Both the position numbers and the translations under genes were made by a program. A stretch of DNA of 25,138 nucleotides from Candidatus Peregrinibacteria bacterium. GTDB lineage: Bacteria > Patescibacteriota > Gracilibacteria > UBA1369 > PNNO01. Location of the stretch: NCBI GenBank assembly GCA_014728955.1, contig WJKT01000064.1, forward strand, positions 1-25,138, read 5' to 3'. Shown here in pieces: positions 9,501 through 16,319 of the stretch. How positions within the stretch are numbered: position 1 is the stretch's first letter; every line of letters begins with the position of its first letter. The notes beneath the pieces are model-generated. The model was not told the origin of the DNA. It ran no database searches and saw nothing but the letters and a program-made list of their open reading frames with translations.

Positions 9501-10361
9501 TAACCCTTTTTTCAATTCAACAGATCGATTGAAAATATGTGTTTTTATTCTTTTTGCTTGTTCTATTTGATTTTTATAACCGGCCCTAACACGAGCAATC
9601 CTCTGATTAATCTTATCTTTTTTGCTTTTCTCAACTTTATAGCCCATCTTCTTTTTTCCCCAGCTAAAAGCGCCTTTAATCTTTCTCCATCCGTAATCAA
9701 CAATTCCAGCATATTTTTTCCATGATTTTTTTGAAGTATATTGTTTTTGATAATCTTTAAGCTGTGACATTGCACTGTTATATCCTTTTTGCATCTCTTG
9801 AACACGCCCTCCAAAGGCCTTTTGTCCGGTTAAAACCGACATATAGAAATAGCGGACTTTTTTAAAATCAAGCTGGCCCTCTTTAATATCAAATGGTTGT
9901 GTAATATTTCTTTCAACATCAAAGCGTTCTTTTTGTGAAAAAGATTTTTTCTTGAGAAGGTTCTCAATACGCGCCATTTCTTTATCTTTTTCTTTTTTCT
10001 CGGCTTTTTGCTTTTTTGTAATTTCTTTTTTTGCCGAAGTGCGTTCTTTTTTGGCTTTATAAATAATTTTACGAATACCTTCAAGCAATTGTTCGCGCTG
10101 CGATTGCGTTTTTTCTTGAGCCTGATCAACAAATTCATTCATTTCTTTATTCCGATACGAATCAAAAAAATGTTGTAAAAGCGGCCTCTTAGCATATTCA
10201 GGATGTTTTTTGACAAATGCACCAACCAGCTCCGGATCCTTCACTTTCAATACATTTTCAATACGATACACTTGGTATTGTAATTCTTTTGCAAAAAGCT
10301 CACGAGAATCTACATTTGATTGTTTTTGTTTAAGCTGTTCCGGTGCACTTTTTAAGTTCAT
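6558..10361 (-). CDS. Giant 1267-residue coiled-coil protein with hydrophobic Ala/Gly-rich core
   Basis: The first ~520 residues are Lys/Glu/Gln-rich and heptad-like, with the densest coiled-coil character at ~85-150 and ~320-520. A hydrophobic core follows: DPGIGTALFNTVIIGDAGLM near 527, a segment near 603-632 containing ANALAGLGNTALSLVSGAGM, and one near 675-714 containing AGDLIVLFLTAGASAGAQAS. After this come more basic helical stretches with coiled coils near 880-1050 and a C-terminus with Tyr/Ala/Arg-rich helices. There is no signal peptide. The layout (long coiled coil, membrane-active looking middle, basic tail) recalls pore-forming or pre-toxin cores and phage tape-measure proteins, but I cannot assign it to either. 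It is the second gene of the operon, starting 5 bases after the small first gene and ending 11 bases before the paralogue pair, so it is presumably made together with them. Confidence 0.85.
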   Translation of the reverse strand: MNLKSAPEQLKQKQSNVDSRELFAKELQYQVYRIENVLKVKDPELVGAFVKKHPEYAKRPLLQHFFDSYRNKEMNEFVDQAQEKTQSQREQLLEGIRKIIYKAKKERTSAKKEITKKQKAEKKEKDKEMARIENLLKKKSFSQKERFDVERNITQPFDIKEGQLDFKKVRYFYMSVLTGQKAFGGRVQEMQKGYNSAMSQLKDYQKQYTSKKSWKKYAGIVDYGWRKIKGAFSWGKKKMGYKVEKSKKDKINQRIARVRAGYKNQIEQAKRIKTHIFNRSVELKKGLGVFRGDLREKIKKMIMSGEWTEKQQIKAKEAKRILKAKKEKLSQGLATAQQERTSLDETQRGVGRMREGLQNKLSKIRLSGPKLQKKISAVKKRISQLERQYGKDDPRVTAIRKQVLIPLLKGKDNVEQVKEGTMGQLSDTDERLYKLAVLKADLSLKHTDIITQLEKTELQVRYATERIEKLRKQRHELHEMLEGMETAYVAVDEFKGNVSKNLDKMNTGNKKVMKGLDAQYDYLKQAKATDPGIGTALFNTVIIGDAGLMGGLKQINNIPAYLVYAFNGRDWKEAKKWSITGSLGFLQKKYDAWLEKGGFKGNSLWAAPANALAGLGNTALSLVSGAGMLIFESDKVLDSLEMMVTDFSVFKEALKGVIHYDDWAEGRGDIAAGKTAGDLIVLFLTAGASAGAQASAKAGAAAGRVARMAAYTKGFLKEVARKSINLPKNIAKFVISLPRKGAGVVKFIVKSEHALRTRGLKGLREYLFNARYSNGKTAKLDDIQKYVGGMGEKKLKNLNPSTRTAIKKTLSNPDAAKIKKLLKRLDKEFYAGGWKTRNALGPLRSKLNRYIKLDVKHIKGKEFLRQKYGSLDDVANVSKKVGPSDDIITKYKAAKDQLDEAEKIEIPKKSKKVGDDVIRAAKKEKTKAIKEAKKTLKKQEEALIKRYESMRVKNGVVDERISVDEAVFRKNRAQAQLDEAKKLPKGSKRKDAIAKAERRLAEETKLYEHVEGSVHDLLRDADDMIVAMADKKPNGFFEKMRMKSRVKDMIRRLKIEEELGINVGKRLARLKDIEKGLKAIERATKTVKTAEKASKVKFSEKLRTVGRLIKTKQGKELMKFIYNNVVAWPVWLHVRKLRNLKDLPRRILGQRGRNVAFEKISKISAVTTTSKRINGLLKKGRLREAVSLYYAARSNAHALGIPFAAMDKSFIGFLHKVAPGSALYLGRVADLADPAKIAQLPRYSKIDMDEFSRLKQKQTKLMQKYTL

Positions 10362-10366
10362 AATAT

Positions 10367-10687
10367 TTATTTTATTAGTTTTGTTTTCATTAAATTGCGT
10401 TCAAACGAAAAAATTTCTTTAAGTGCTTTTTTTTGATAATCGGACAATTGCTTAACGACATCCGGATATTGTTCAACAAGTTCAGTTAAAATATCATGTG
10501 TATTTTCTTTTGCATTCACTAAAAGTCCAAAAAGCTCCAATAAATCTCCCTTATCAAGCATGGGTAGTAATTGGACAAAGTCTTCTTTCTCTTTGTACGA
10601 AAGAAGTAATGAATTATTAATCAACATTTCGACGACTTCCCGAAAATGTACGATTTTATTGTCTGTTCCTGTGCTTTTCTTTTGCAT
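10367..10687 (-). CDS. Small 106-residue helical protein, first gene of the five-gene operon
   Basis: This short, mostly helical, Leu-rich protein has no signal peptide or membrane segment; a typical stretch is KGDLLELFGLLVNAKENT. I know no family for it. It is transcribed first, its stop is 5 bases before the start of the 1267-residue protein, and a strong promoter lies about 30 bases upstream of its ATG. That position would suit a regulator, chaperone or assembly factor for the large proteins behind it; this is inference from order only. The ATG at 10687 is preceded by an A-rich leader with no Shine-Dalgarno. Confidence 0.8.
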   Translation of the reverse strand: MQKKSTGTDNKIVHFREVVEMLINNSLLLSYKEKEDFVQLLPMLDKGDLLELFGLLVNAKENTHDILTELVEQYPDVVKQLSDYQKKALKEIFSFERNLMKTKLIK

Positions 10688-10718
10688 TTTTGTTTTATAT
10701 TCAAAAATATATCATATA

Positions 10719-10747
10719 ATTATACCGCAAAAAGCACCTTTTCTCAA
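10719..10747 (-). promoter_or_regulatory. Promoter of the five-gene operon
   Basis: On the minus strand TTGAGA (10747-10742) and a perfect TATAAT (10724-10719) are separated by 17 bases, a near-ideal housekeeping sigma-70 promoter. The predicted start of transcription lies about 25 bases before the ATG of the 106-residue gene. The -35 hexamer falls in the right arm of a short inverted repeat CTCAA-ACC-TTGAG, which could bind a repressor or be chance. Confidence 0.8.
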
Positions 10748-10776
10748 GGTTTGAGTTTCCTTAAAAGAGATACTGT

Positions 10777-12345
10777 TTACTCTACATGTTCAATAACCGT
10801 GGCGATTAAATAGGCGGCCTCGGCACGAGACAGCTCCTCTTCGGGCTTAAATGTTGCCGGATCAAATACGTTGTTATCAAATGCCCACCACATATACGGC
10901 TCGTACCACCGCTCACCAATTTCCGCCTCTCTTACGTAGATGCCCGCACTCTCCAGTACAATTTTGAGCGCTTCGGCACGTATAACGGTTTGAGCGGGTT
11001 TAAACGTACCATCCGAATATCCTTTAATCATAGCCAAATCAACTGCCGTCTGAATATAAGGAAAATACCAAGCATCATCTATAACATCAACAAACGGATT
11101 CATATAATCTTCGGCACGTGTTTCTTTAAACGCATACGAAGATATATCATGCGCGAAACTGTTAAGCGACATTTTTAAAAGCTCAGCACGGTTAATGGTA
11201 TCGTTAGGCTTAAACAAAAAACTATCCCCGTGTCCGGTTACAATGCCCAAATGTGCCAATCGCGTAATTTCTTTTGCATATCGCGTAGCATGATTAACAT
11301 CTTTAAAATAAAGTGGGTCGCCAATAGGCTCATCAAGTAAAACCGTCCGAATTGAGCGCCAATTTGAAGGATCCTCTTTTCCAAGCCGCCAAATCGCAAT
11401 ACCACCAAGATCATGCTTTTTAACAAGTTCCAGTTTAGCCTCTAAACTTACATGATTTTCAAACCAAACTTCGTGCGGCAATTTCGGGTCACGAGTATCA
11501 AATTCACTCACGTAATACAGGCGATTCGTTTTCTGTTTCGGATCATACTGAAAATCAACCCCATATTTCTCTAAAATAAGCTCGATAGTTGCATAGGTAT
11601 AACTCGAGAAAAAATCATCCGACCATCCATATCCATAAAACGGAATACCAACATAAATTTTTTCCTTCGGCACATTGGCAACAGCATATTCAATAACGTC
11701 CTCAACCCAGTAATAAGGGGCTACAGGACGGGGAATACTACCACGCCATCCATAGTCGTACGTCATAATACGAAATTCATCAACATAAGGATGCAGTGCC
11801 TTCCAATCCTGCCCGCGATTCCCAAACTTCAACAAATCCGGAAATGACTTGGACTGAATAGCGATCGTCAATTTCTTATCATGTTTATTTAAAGCTGCAT
11901 CCAAATCACGAATATAATCTGTAAAAACATCAATATCCTCTTCGTTAAGCCCTTCGTAATCAATATCAATTCCATCATATTCTTTCTCCAAAACCTTATC
12001 TACAATAATTTGAATATTCTTTTTCTTAAGCTCCTCATCGTTAAAAATCGGGCTCACCGTATCACCATTAAACGAATTGGTGATCGTTGGAATAATCGTA
12101 ACCTCTTCTTGTTTTGCCAGGTCAATAACCCACTGATCTTCCGCATTTTCCTTTAAAATCAATGTCCCGTCTTCCGCTACATTATACCAAAAAGGACTAA
12201 TCGTATTAATTACATCCGTATTACTTTCAAACGATTCATACGCTTCCGGCGCATCCCAGTTGGGAAGCCATGCCGAAACATTATATGCATATGCCTGCGA
12301 GGCATACATAAAGAAAATCATAAGTGATACGAGTATTTTTTTCAT
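10777..12345 (-). CDS. Secreted GH18 glycoside hydrolase with three SLH repeats
   Basis: Residues 1-20 form a signal peptide (basic MKK, hydrophobic core, cleavage near AYA). Residues ~22-335 are a family 18 TIM barrel: the catalytic signature DGIDIDYE is at 124-131 with E131 as the expected acid, MTYDYGW is at 194-200, and GGIAIWRLG (314-322) is the closing strand. Closest in style are the spore-type GH18 enzymes (YaaH/YdhD group) that act on peptidoglycan or chitin-like glycans; the substrate here cannot be read from sequence. Three SLH repeats follow at ~347-395, ~416-467 and ~477-518, with INRAELLKM, IRAEALKIV and LSRAEAAYLI cores, predicting non-covalent attachment to a secondary wall polymer. 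It therefore probably remodels the wall at the cell surface. It is transcribed towards the five-gene operon and I see no clear terminator between them. Confidence 0.92.
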   Translation of the reverse strand: MKKILVSLMIFFMYASQAYAYNVSAWLPNWDAPEAYESFESNTDVINTISPFWYNVAEDGTLILKENAEDQWVIDLAKQEEVTIIPTITNSFNGDTVSPIFNDEELKKKNIQIIVDKVLEKEYDGIDIDYEGLNEEDIDVFTDYIRDLDAALNKHDKKLTIAIQSKSFPDLLKFGNRGQDWKALHPYVDEFRIMTYDYGWRGSIPRPVAPYYWVEDVIEYAVANVPKEKIYVGIPFYGYGWSDDFFSSYTYATIELILEKYGVDFQYDPKQKTNRLYYVSEFDTRDPKLPHEVWFENHVSLEAKLELVKKHDLGGIAIWRLGKEDPSNWRSIRTVLLDEPIGDPLYFKDVNHATRYAKEITRLAHLGIVTGHGDSFLFKPNDTINRAELLKMSLNSFAHDISSYAFKETRAEDYMNPFVDVIDDAWYFPYIQTAVDLAMIKGYSDGTFKPAQTVIRAEALKIVLESAGIYVREAEIGERWYEPYMWWAFDNNVFDPATFKPEEELSRAEAAYLIATVIEHVE

Positions 12346-12371
12346 AACGGTAAACAGTAAAAAGGATTTTC

Positions 12372-12400
12372 ATTGTACGATTTTTATTTGACTCAAACAA
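12372..12400 (-). promoter_or_regulatory. Probable promoter of the GH18-SLH gene
   Basis: On the minus strand TTGTTT (12400-12395) and TACAAT (12377-12372) are spaced by 17 bases, placing the transcription start about 20 bases before the ATG. The -10 matches five of six consensus bases; the -35 is weak. It overlaps the opposing promoter of the 39-residue gene. Confidence 0.5.
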
Positions 12401-12416
12401 GCGATTTCTTCATAAT
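12388..12416 (+). promoter_or_regulatory. Promoter of the 39-residue membrane protein gene
   Basis: TTGACT (12388-12393) and CATAAT (12411-12416) are separated by 17 bases; each hexamer matches consensus at five of six positions. The expected start of transcription is near 12423, leaving a leader of about 30 bases that contains the Shine-Dalgarno of the short gene. Confidence 0.7.
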
Positions 12417-12452
12417 GCCACCCTTTTTAACATCTTGCGAAAGGAGTGTGCA

Positions 12453-12572
12453 ATGAAAGAAGCAACAAAAGACCATCTTGTTACTATGGCTTACGTTGCA
12501 GCAATCCTTTGCATCGTACTCATTTTGATAGGGATAGCAATGCTCATCCATGCCGAAATTGCGGTACGATAG
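12453..12572 (+). CDS. 39-residue single-pass membrane protein
   Basis: An ATG at 12453 opens a 39-codon frame ending in TAG. The first eight residues are polar (MKEATKDH), residues ~9-32 are strongly hydrophobic (e.g. VAAILCIVLILIGIAMLI), and the tail is HAEIAVR, as expected for a single transmembrane helix. The gene is supported by its own promoter (12388-12416), the only clear Shine-Dalgarno in the window (AAAGGAG, 12440-12446, about six bases before the ATG), and an intrinsic terminator directly behind it. It lies on the opposite strand between the FtsI-type gene and the GH18-SLH gene. Function unknown; a modulator of the neighbouring wall enzymes, a toxin of the type I kind, or a stress peptide are all possible. 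No antisense RNA partner is evident. Confidence 0.75.
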   Translation: MKEATKDHLVTMAYVAAILCIVLILIGIAMLIHAEIAVR

Positions 12573-12582
12573 CAGGTCCGCC

Positions 12583-12614
12583 GGGGGACGCACTATAATT
12601 CCATCCCCCTTTTT
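12583..12614 (+). terminator. Intrinsic terminator of the 39-residue gene
   Basis: GGGGGA (12583-12588) pairs with TCCCCC (12604-12609) across a 15-base loop, followed at once by TTTTT (12610-12614). The T-run ends right against the stop codon of the convergent penicillin-binding protein gene. Confidence 0.7.
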
Positions 12615-14876
12615 CTAATACTTGTCAGGAGGAATGTTGTAGTAATCAAAAAGAAATGTAGCTATTTCCTTAAAAATCGGTGCTGCCGTCTCCGACCCCC
12701 ATTCACTTGCACGGGGTCTATCCAATTTAACCAAGACAACAAATTTAGGATCATCAACCGGTCCGTACCCGGCAAATGAGGTAATGGTTGTCCCTGCCCC
12801 GCTTAATGGCTCTCCCCATTTATATGTCTGCGATGTCCCCGTTTTACCGGCAACATAGTGACCATCAACCTGTGCACGATTAGCCACACCGTTTTCAACC
12901 GCACTCACCAACATAGCGGTAATTTTATTCGCAGAATCTTCAGAAACCGCCTGGTTGATAACAAACGGTTCTGTGTGCGTTGTATTACCACGCGCATCGG
13001 TGATTGCCTCAATAATAAATGGTTGCATGAGCAGCCCTTTATTGGCGATTGCTCCATATGCATTCACCATTTGCAGTGGCGTCAGAGCAATCCCCTGTCC
13101 AAACGCATGCGTAATCAATTCCGAATCCGCCCACTCGGTAAAATATTCTATATGCCCGGCTTCCTCGTTTTCAAACTCTATACCCGTTTTCTCACCAAGA
13201 CCGAATTTCATCATATATGCATAAAACAAATTACGACCAATCTCTTTTGCAACAAATGCCATACCAATATTTGACGATTGCTCGAGGACATTTGTCATTG
13301 TTTGTCTTCCGCGATATTCATCATCGGAATTGGAAATTTCGAATTCATCAACCTCGATCGGCCCATTTTCGTAATATACCGTATTAGGGGTAACGTCACC
13401 ATCATCAATTGCCGAAACCATCGCAATCGATTTAAAAACCGATCCGGGTTCGTAAATGCTGGCAACAGCTTTATTTTGATACACCTCTGCACCGAACCAA
13501 TTAGCGTACCGTTGATACACGGGCTGCTTACCTTCTTCTATATCTTTAAAAACTTCAAATCTATCATCCGTATCCCAATTTCTATAAAAATAAAAGTGTG
13601 TCTCACTCTCTTCAATGGGCATCAAGCTCTCCAGATCTTCTTCCGAAAATTCAACATCAACAAGGTCGAAAGCGCTACTGTAATCATTTGGGTTAAATGA
13701 CGGCGAGTGAGCCATAGCAATAATTTTAGATGTCTTCGGATCAATCACAATAACTTGCCCGCTATTTGCGTCATATCGATTCACACCCGCTTCTAAAATA
13801 CGTTCAACCTCAAGCTGTATCGTACGATCGATTGTTAACGTTATATCATTCCCATTTACCGCCGGCTCAATCACGCTATCCCCCACGGTTATTTGCCGAC
13901 CAACACTGTCACGCTGTGCCTTAAAAATACCTTTTTTACCACGCAGCTGTTTATCGAATGTTTCCTCTATACCATATTGTCCTTTCCCTTCTTTATCAAC
14001 AAATCCCAAAATATTGGCTGCAAATTTTCCTTCCGGATAAAACCGGTAATATTCTTCCTGAAATCCAAGCCCGGCATAATTTTCAGATCCGGGATGTTCT
14101 TCAGCATCTTTTTGCATAATATCTCTAATTTGACGTGATGTTTCGGGATCAACTTTTCGCGCAATAATTTCATACCTGTTCTCTCCTACCAAAATCTGCT
14201 CAAGTCTCGGCGCCGGAATACGCAAATCATCGCTCAGCATACGAGCCGTATATCGCGTATCGTAAATTTTGCCAGGATATGCATATAAATTACCGTTTTT
14301 CACTTCAATCCCTTTCAATCCACGCCCTGCAATATCATCTAAGAGCTCTTGCGGAAGGCTATCATCAAGTAAAATTTGTTCACGTGTTTCTCTACTCACT
14401 TTATCCAAAATTTCATGATAATAGGCATCTTTTAATTCTTCGTCGGTAAGCGGTTTAACACGTTCGTACGCCTCCATATTACCGGTACGTTTAAATTCTC
14501 TCTTTTCTCTGATAACGCGTTCATTATCCCTCTCCCGTTCACGTTCAAGGTCAAACAAAATATCCGAAAGCGTACTGGCAACAAGTGTTTTGTTATTAAT
14601 TAATTTCGGATCAACATACACAAGGTCAAGTGTTGTATTTGATGCAACAACAAATTCTTCTCCGGTAGTATAATCTTTTACCTTTATTTCTCCTCGTTTT
14701 GCCGGCAGTTCCGTATACCCCTGATGCTCTCGAGCTGCCGCTTCCTGATAATAGCCGTGCTTAAGAACCTGCAGATAAAATAGCCGGCCAACAATCACAA
14801 CCGAGACCAGTATCGCCGCAATAATAAGTACGGAAATTGTATTAAACGCCCTGTTTTGTGATGATCGTCGTGTCAT
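12615..14876 (-). CDS. FtsI-type class B penicillin-binding protein (peptidoglycan transpeptidase)
   Basis: This enzyme cross-links peptidoglycan, most likely at division. Counting from the ATG at 14876 (753 residues), a short basic N-terminus and one transmembrane helix (~13-33) precede a dimerisation domain (~55-330) and the transpeptidase domain. The three active-site motifs are intact: SVFK with catalytic S479 and K482, SSN at 534-536, and KTGT at 678-681. No PASTA repeats follow. Two features are unusual: a long acidic/arginine-rich excursion at ~105-165, and an extra, acidic segment of roughly 55 residues (~405-462) inserted just before the SxxK motif, where FtsI/PBP2 proteins normally have only a short link. 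A TTG at 14897 would add seven residues; I prefer the ATG because MTRR then gives a normal signal-anchor start. Neither start has a Shine-Dalgarno. The gene diverges from the M16 peptidase gene. Confidence 0.93.
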   Translation of the reverse strand: MTRRSSQNRAFNTISVLIIAAILVSVVIVGRLFYLQVLKHGYYQEAAAREHQGYTELPAKRGEIKVKDYTTGEEFVVASNTTLDLVYVDPKLINNKTLVASTLSDILFDLERERERDNERVIREKREFKRTGNMEAYERVKPLTDEELKDAYYHEILDKVSRETREQILLDDSLPQELLDDIAGRGLKGIEVKNGNLYAYPGKIYDTRYTARMLSDDLRIPAPRLEQILVGENRYEIIARKVDPETSRQIRDIMQKDAEEHPGSENYAGLGFQEEYYRFYPEGKFAANILGFVDKEGKGQYGIEETFDKQLRGKKGIFKAQRDSVGRQITVGDSVIEPAVNGNDITLTIDRTIQLEVERILEAGVNRYDANSGQVIVIDPKTSKIIAMAHSPSFNPNDYSSAFDLVDVEFSEEDLESLMPIEESETHFYFYRNWDTDDRFEVFKDIEEGKQPVYQRYANWFGAEVYQNKAVASIYEPGSVFKSIAMVSAIDDGDVTPNTVYYENGPIEVDEFEISNSDDEYRGRQTMTNVLEQSSNIGMAFVAKEIGRNLFYAYMMKFGLGEKTGIEFENEEAGHIEYFTEWADSELITHAFGQGIALTPLQMVNAYGAIANKGLLMQPFIIEAITDARGNTTHTEPFVINQAVSEDSANKITAMLVSAVENGVANRAQVDGHYVAGKTGTSQTYKWGEPLSGAGTTITSFAGYGPVDDPKFVVLVKLDRPRASEWGSETAAPIFKEIATFLFDYYNIPPDKY

Positions 14877-14948
14877 AAAGAACTTTAGTTTTACCAATGA
14901 GTATGGTAGGCTTGCAAGAGGTAAAAAATAGCTTTAATTGCCTTTATT

Positions 14949-16211
14949 ATGCATAAAAAACACACACTCGATTCGGGGCTTCGTATTATAACAGAAAAGC
15001 TCGAAAGTACGAAAGCGGTTACTATCTTAATTCTCGCTGGAGCGGGCAGCAGATATGAAACCAAAGAAATTAACGGAATTTCACATTTCCTTGAGCATAT
15101 GTTTTTCAAGGGGGCGAAAAAATATAAAAATACCAGGGAAGTTTCCGAAACGATCGACTCAATCGGCGGTGAATTTAATGCGTTTACCGGCAAGGAATAT
15201 GCCGGTTACTACGTAAAAGTAGCCAGCGAACAAGTGGAAACAGCCATGGACGTACTTTCGGATATGCTGCTTAATGCGCGTTTTGATCCGAAAGAAATCG
15301 ACAAAGAACGTGGTGTCATTTTGGAAGAATACAATATGTATCAGGATACCCCCATGTATCAAATAGGGTGGGATTTTGAACGTCTGATTTTCGGCGACCA
15401 ACCACTGGGGTGGGATCAAATAGGTACACCCGAATTTATTAAAAACGTTACACAAAAACAATTCCAAGAATATAAGAAAAAGCTATACACACCGGACAAT
15501 ATAGTCTTAACATTGGCAGGTGATATTGATCATGAAGAAGGTAAAAAACTGGCAGAACGTTATTTTTCATTTGATCGGGAAACAAAAGCGTATGAATTCG
15601 AAGCACTCAAATCATTACAAGGCAAAGATAGAATTTATTTGCATGAGAAAAAAACGGAGCAAGCACATATTATTGTCGGAGGGAAATCATATAACGAAAT
15701 GCACAAAGACCATTGGGCCGAAAAACTACTAAGCGTTGTATTGGGCGGCAACATGAGCAGCAGAATGTTCCTTTCTGTACGAGAAGCACAAGGCCTTTGT
15801 TATTACATCCGAACACATACCGATAATTTTGTTGATGGTGGTATTTTTTCAACCGGAGCAGGGGTTCAACTTAAACGTATTGATGATGCCATTAAGGGCA
15901 TATTGGAAGAGTATAAAAAAATCCGAAGCGAAAAAATTCCTGCAAAAGAGCTGCAAAAAGCAAAAAACTTTATGAAAGGGAAAATGGTGTTAAGTCTTGA
16001 AGATTCCGAACAATTTGCTCATTTGCTGGGGAAATACGAACTACTGCATGACAAACTTGCCAGTCCTCAAGATATTATGGAAAAGATTGAATCGATAACC
16101 GTTGATGATGTCTATCGTGTTACACAGGACATTTTAAAGCCGGAAAATATGCACATAGGTGTTATCGGACCATACGATGATAAACAAAGATTCGAAAAAC
16201 TGCTCGGATAA
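14949..16211 (+). CDS. M16 family zinc peptidase (processing-peptidase/insulinase type)
   Basis: At 420 residues this is the short, single-chain M16B type with one active and one inactive-like half. The inverted zinc motif HFLEH is at 46-50 (H46 and H50 as ligands, E49 as catalytic base), and the third ligand is the Glu in GVILEEYNM (E126 or E127), at the family's usual spacing. The C-terminal half contains GGNMSSRMFLSVREAQGLCY near 263-282, which is the classical SR...R...GL.Y signature of M16. No signal peptide is present, so it probably acts in the cytoplasm on peptides or small proteins, unless exported by another route. It diverges from the FtsI-type gene, with 72 bases between the chosen starts, and ends just before the control region of the sigma-factor operon. 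It lacks a Shine-Dalgarno. Confidence 0.92.
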   Translation: MHKKHTLDSGLRIITEKLESTKAVTILILAGAGSRYETKEINGISHFLEHMFFKGAKKYKNTREVSETIDSIGGEFNAFTGKEYAGYYVKVASEQVETAMDVLSDMLLNARFDPKEIDKERGVILEEYNMYQDTPMYQIGWDFERLIFGDQPLGWDQIGTPEFIKNVTQKQFQEYKKKLYTPDNIVLTLAGDIDHEEGKKLAERYFSFDRETKAYEFEALKSLQGKDRIYLHEKKTEQAHIIVGGKSYNEMHKDHWAEKLLSVVLGGNMSSRMFLSVREAQGLCYYIRTHTDNFVDGGIFSTGAGVQLKRIDDAIKGILEEYKKIRSEKIPAKELQKAKNFMKGKMVLSLEDSEQFAHLLGKYELLHDKLASPQDIMEKIESITVDDVYRVTQDILKPENMHIGVIGPYDDKQRFEKLLG

Positions 16212-16246
16212 AAAAACCGCAACTTTTTCTCGCTCGCGTGTTATTG
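16212..16246 (+). promoter_or_regulatory. Shared promoter-like element upstream of the first ECF sigma gene
   Basis: The bases AAAACCGCAACTTTTT, then N9, then GTGTTATTG recur at 22279-22313 before the lipoprotein gene with identical spacing (GCAAC-N14-GTGTTATTG). An AAC-containing -35 followed by a GT-rich -10 about 14-16 bases on is the general shape of ECF sigma promoters. I infer autoregulation by the adjacent sigma factor. Leader to the ATG is about 70 bases. A separate TATAAT at 16299-16304 may be a second start site. Confidence 0.55.
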
Positions 16247-16319
16247 AAGATGGAGCATGCACGCGTTTATATATATCGCACGCTCACATATATACACATA
16301 TAATTCACCCTCTTATATC

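Noticed and set aside
12393..12593. 66-residue minus-strand frame opposite the 39-residue gene
   Set aside because: Starts with GTG without leader signals, has an unnatural Cys/His-rich composition, and is the mirror of a better supported plus-strand gene.
12858..13274. 138-residue plus-strand frame
   Set aside because: Lies antisense within the transpeptidase domain, whose motifs are intact on the other strand.
14888..14938. TTGCAA palindrome as a shared -35 for the divergent transpeptidase and M16 genes
   Set aside because: The matching -10 boxes (TAAAAC at 18 bases, TTTAAT at 15 bases) are poor, so this is too weak to annotate.
16257..16319. Upstream in-frame ATG extending the first sigma factor by 21 residues
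   Set aside because: The extra residues are aromatic and His/Tyr-rich, encoded by a TA-rich leader containing TATAAT, and do not resemble sigma N-termini.
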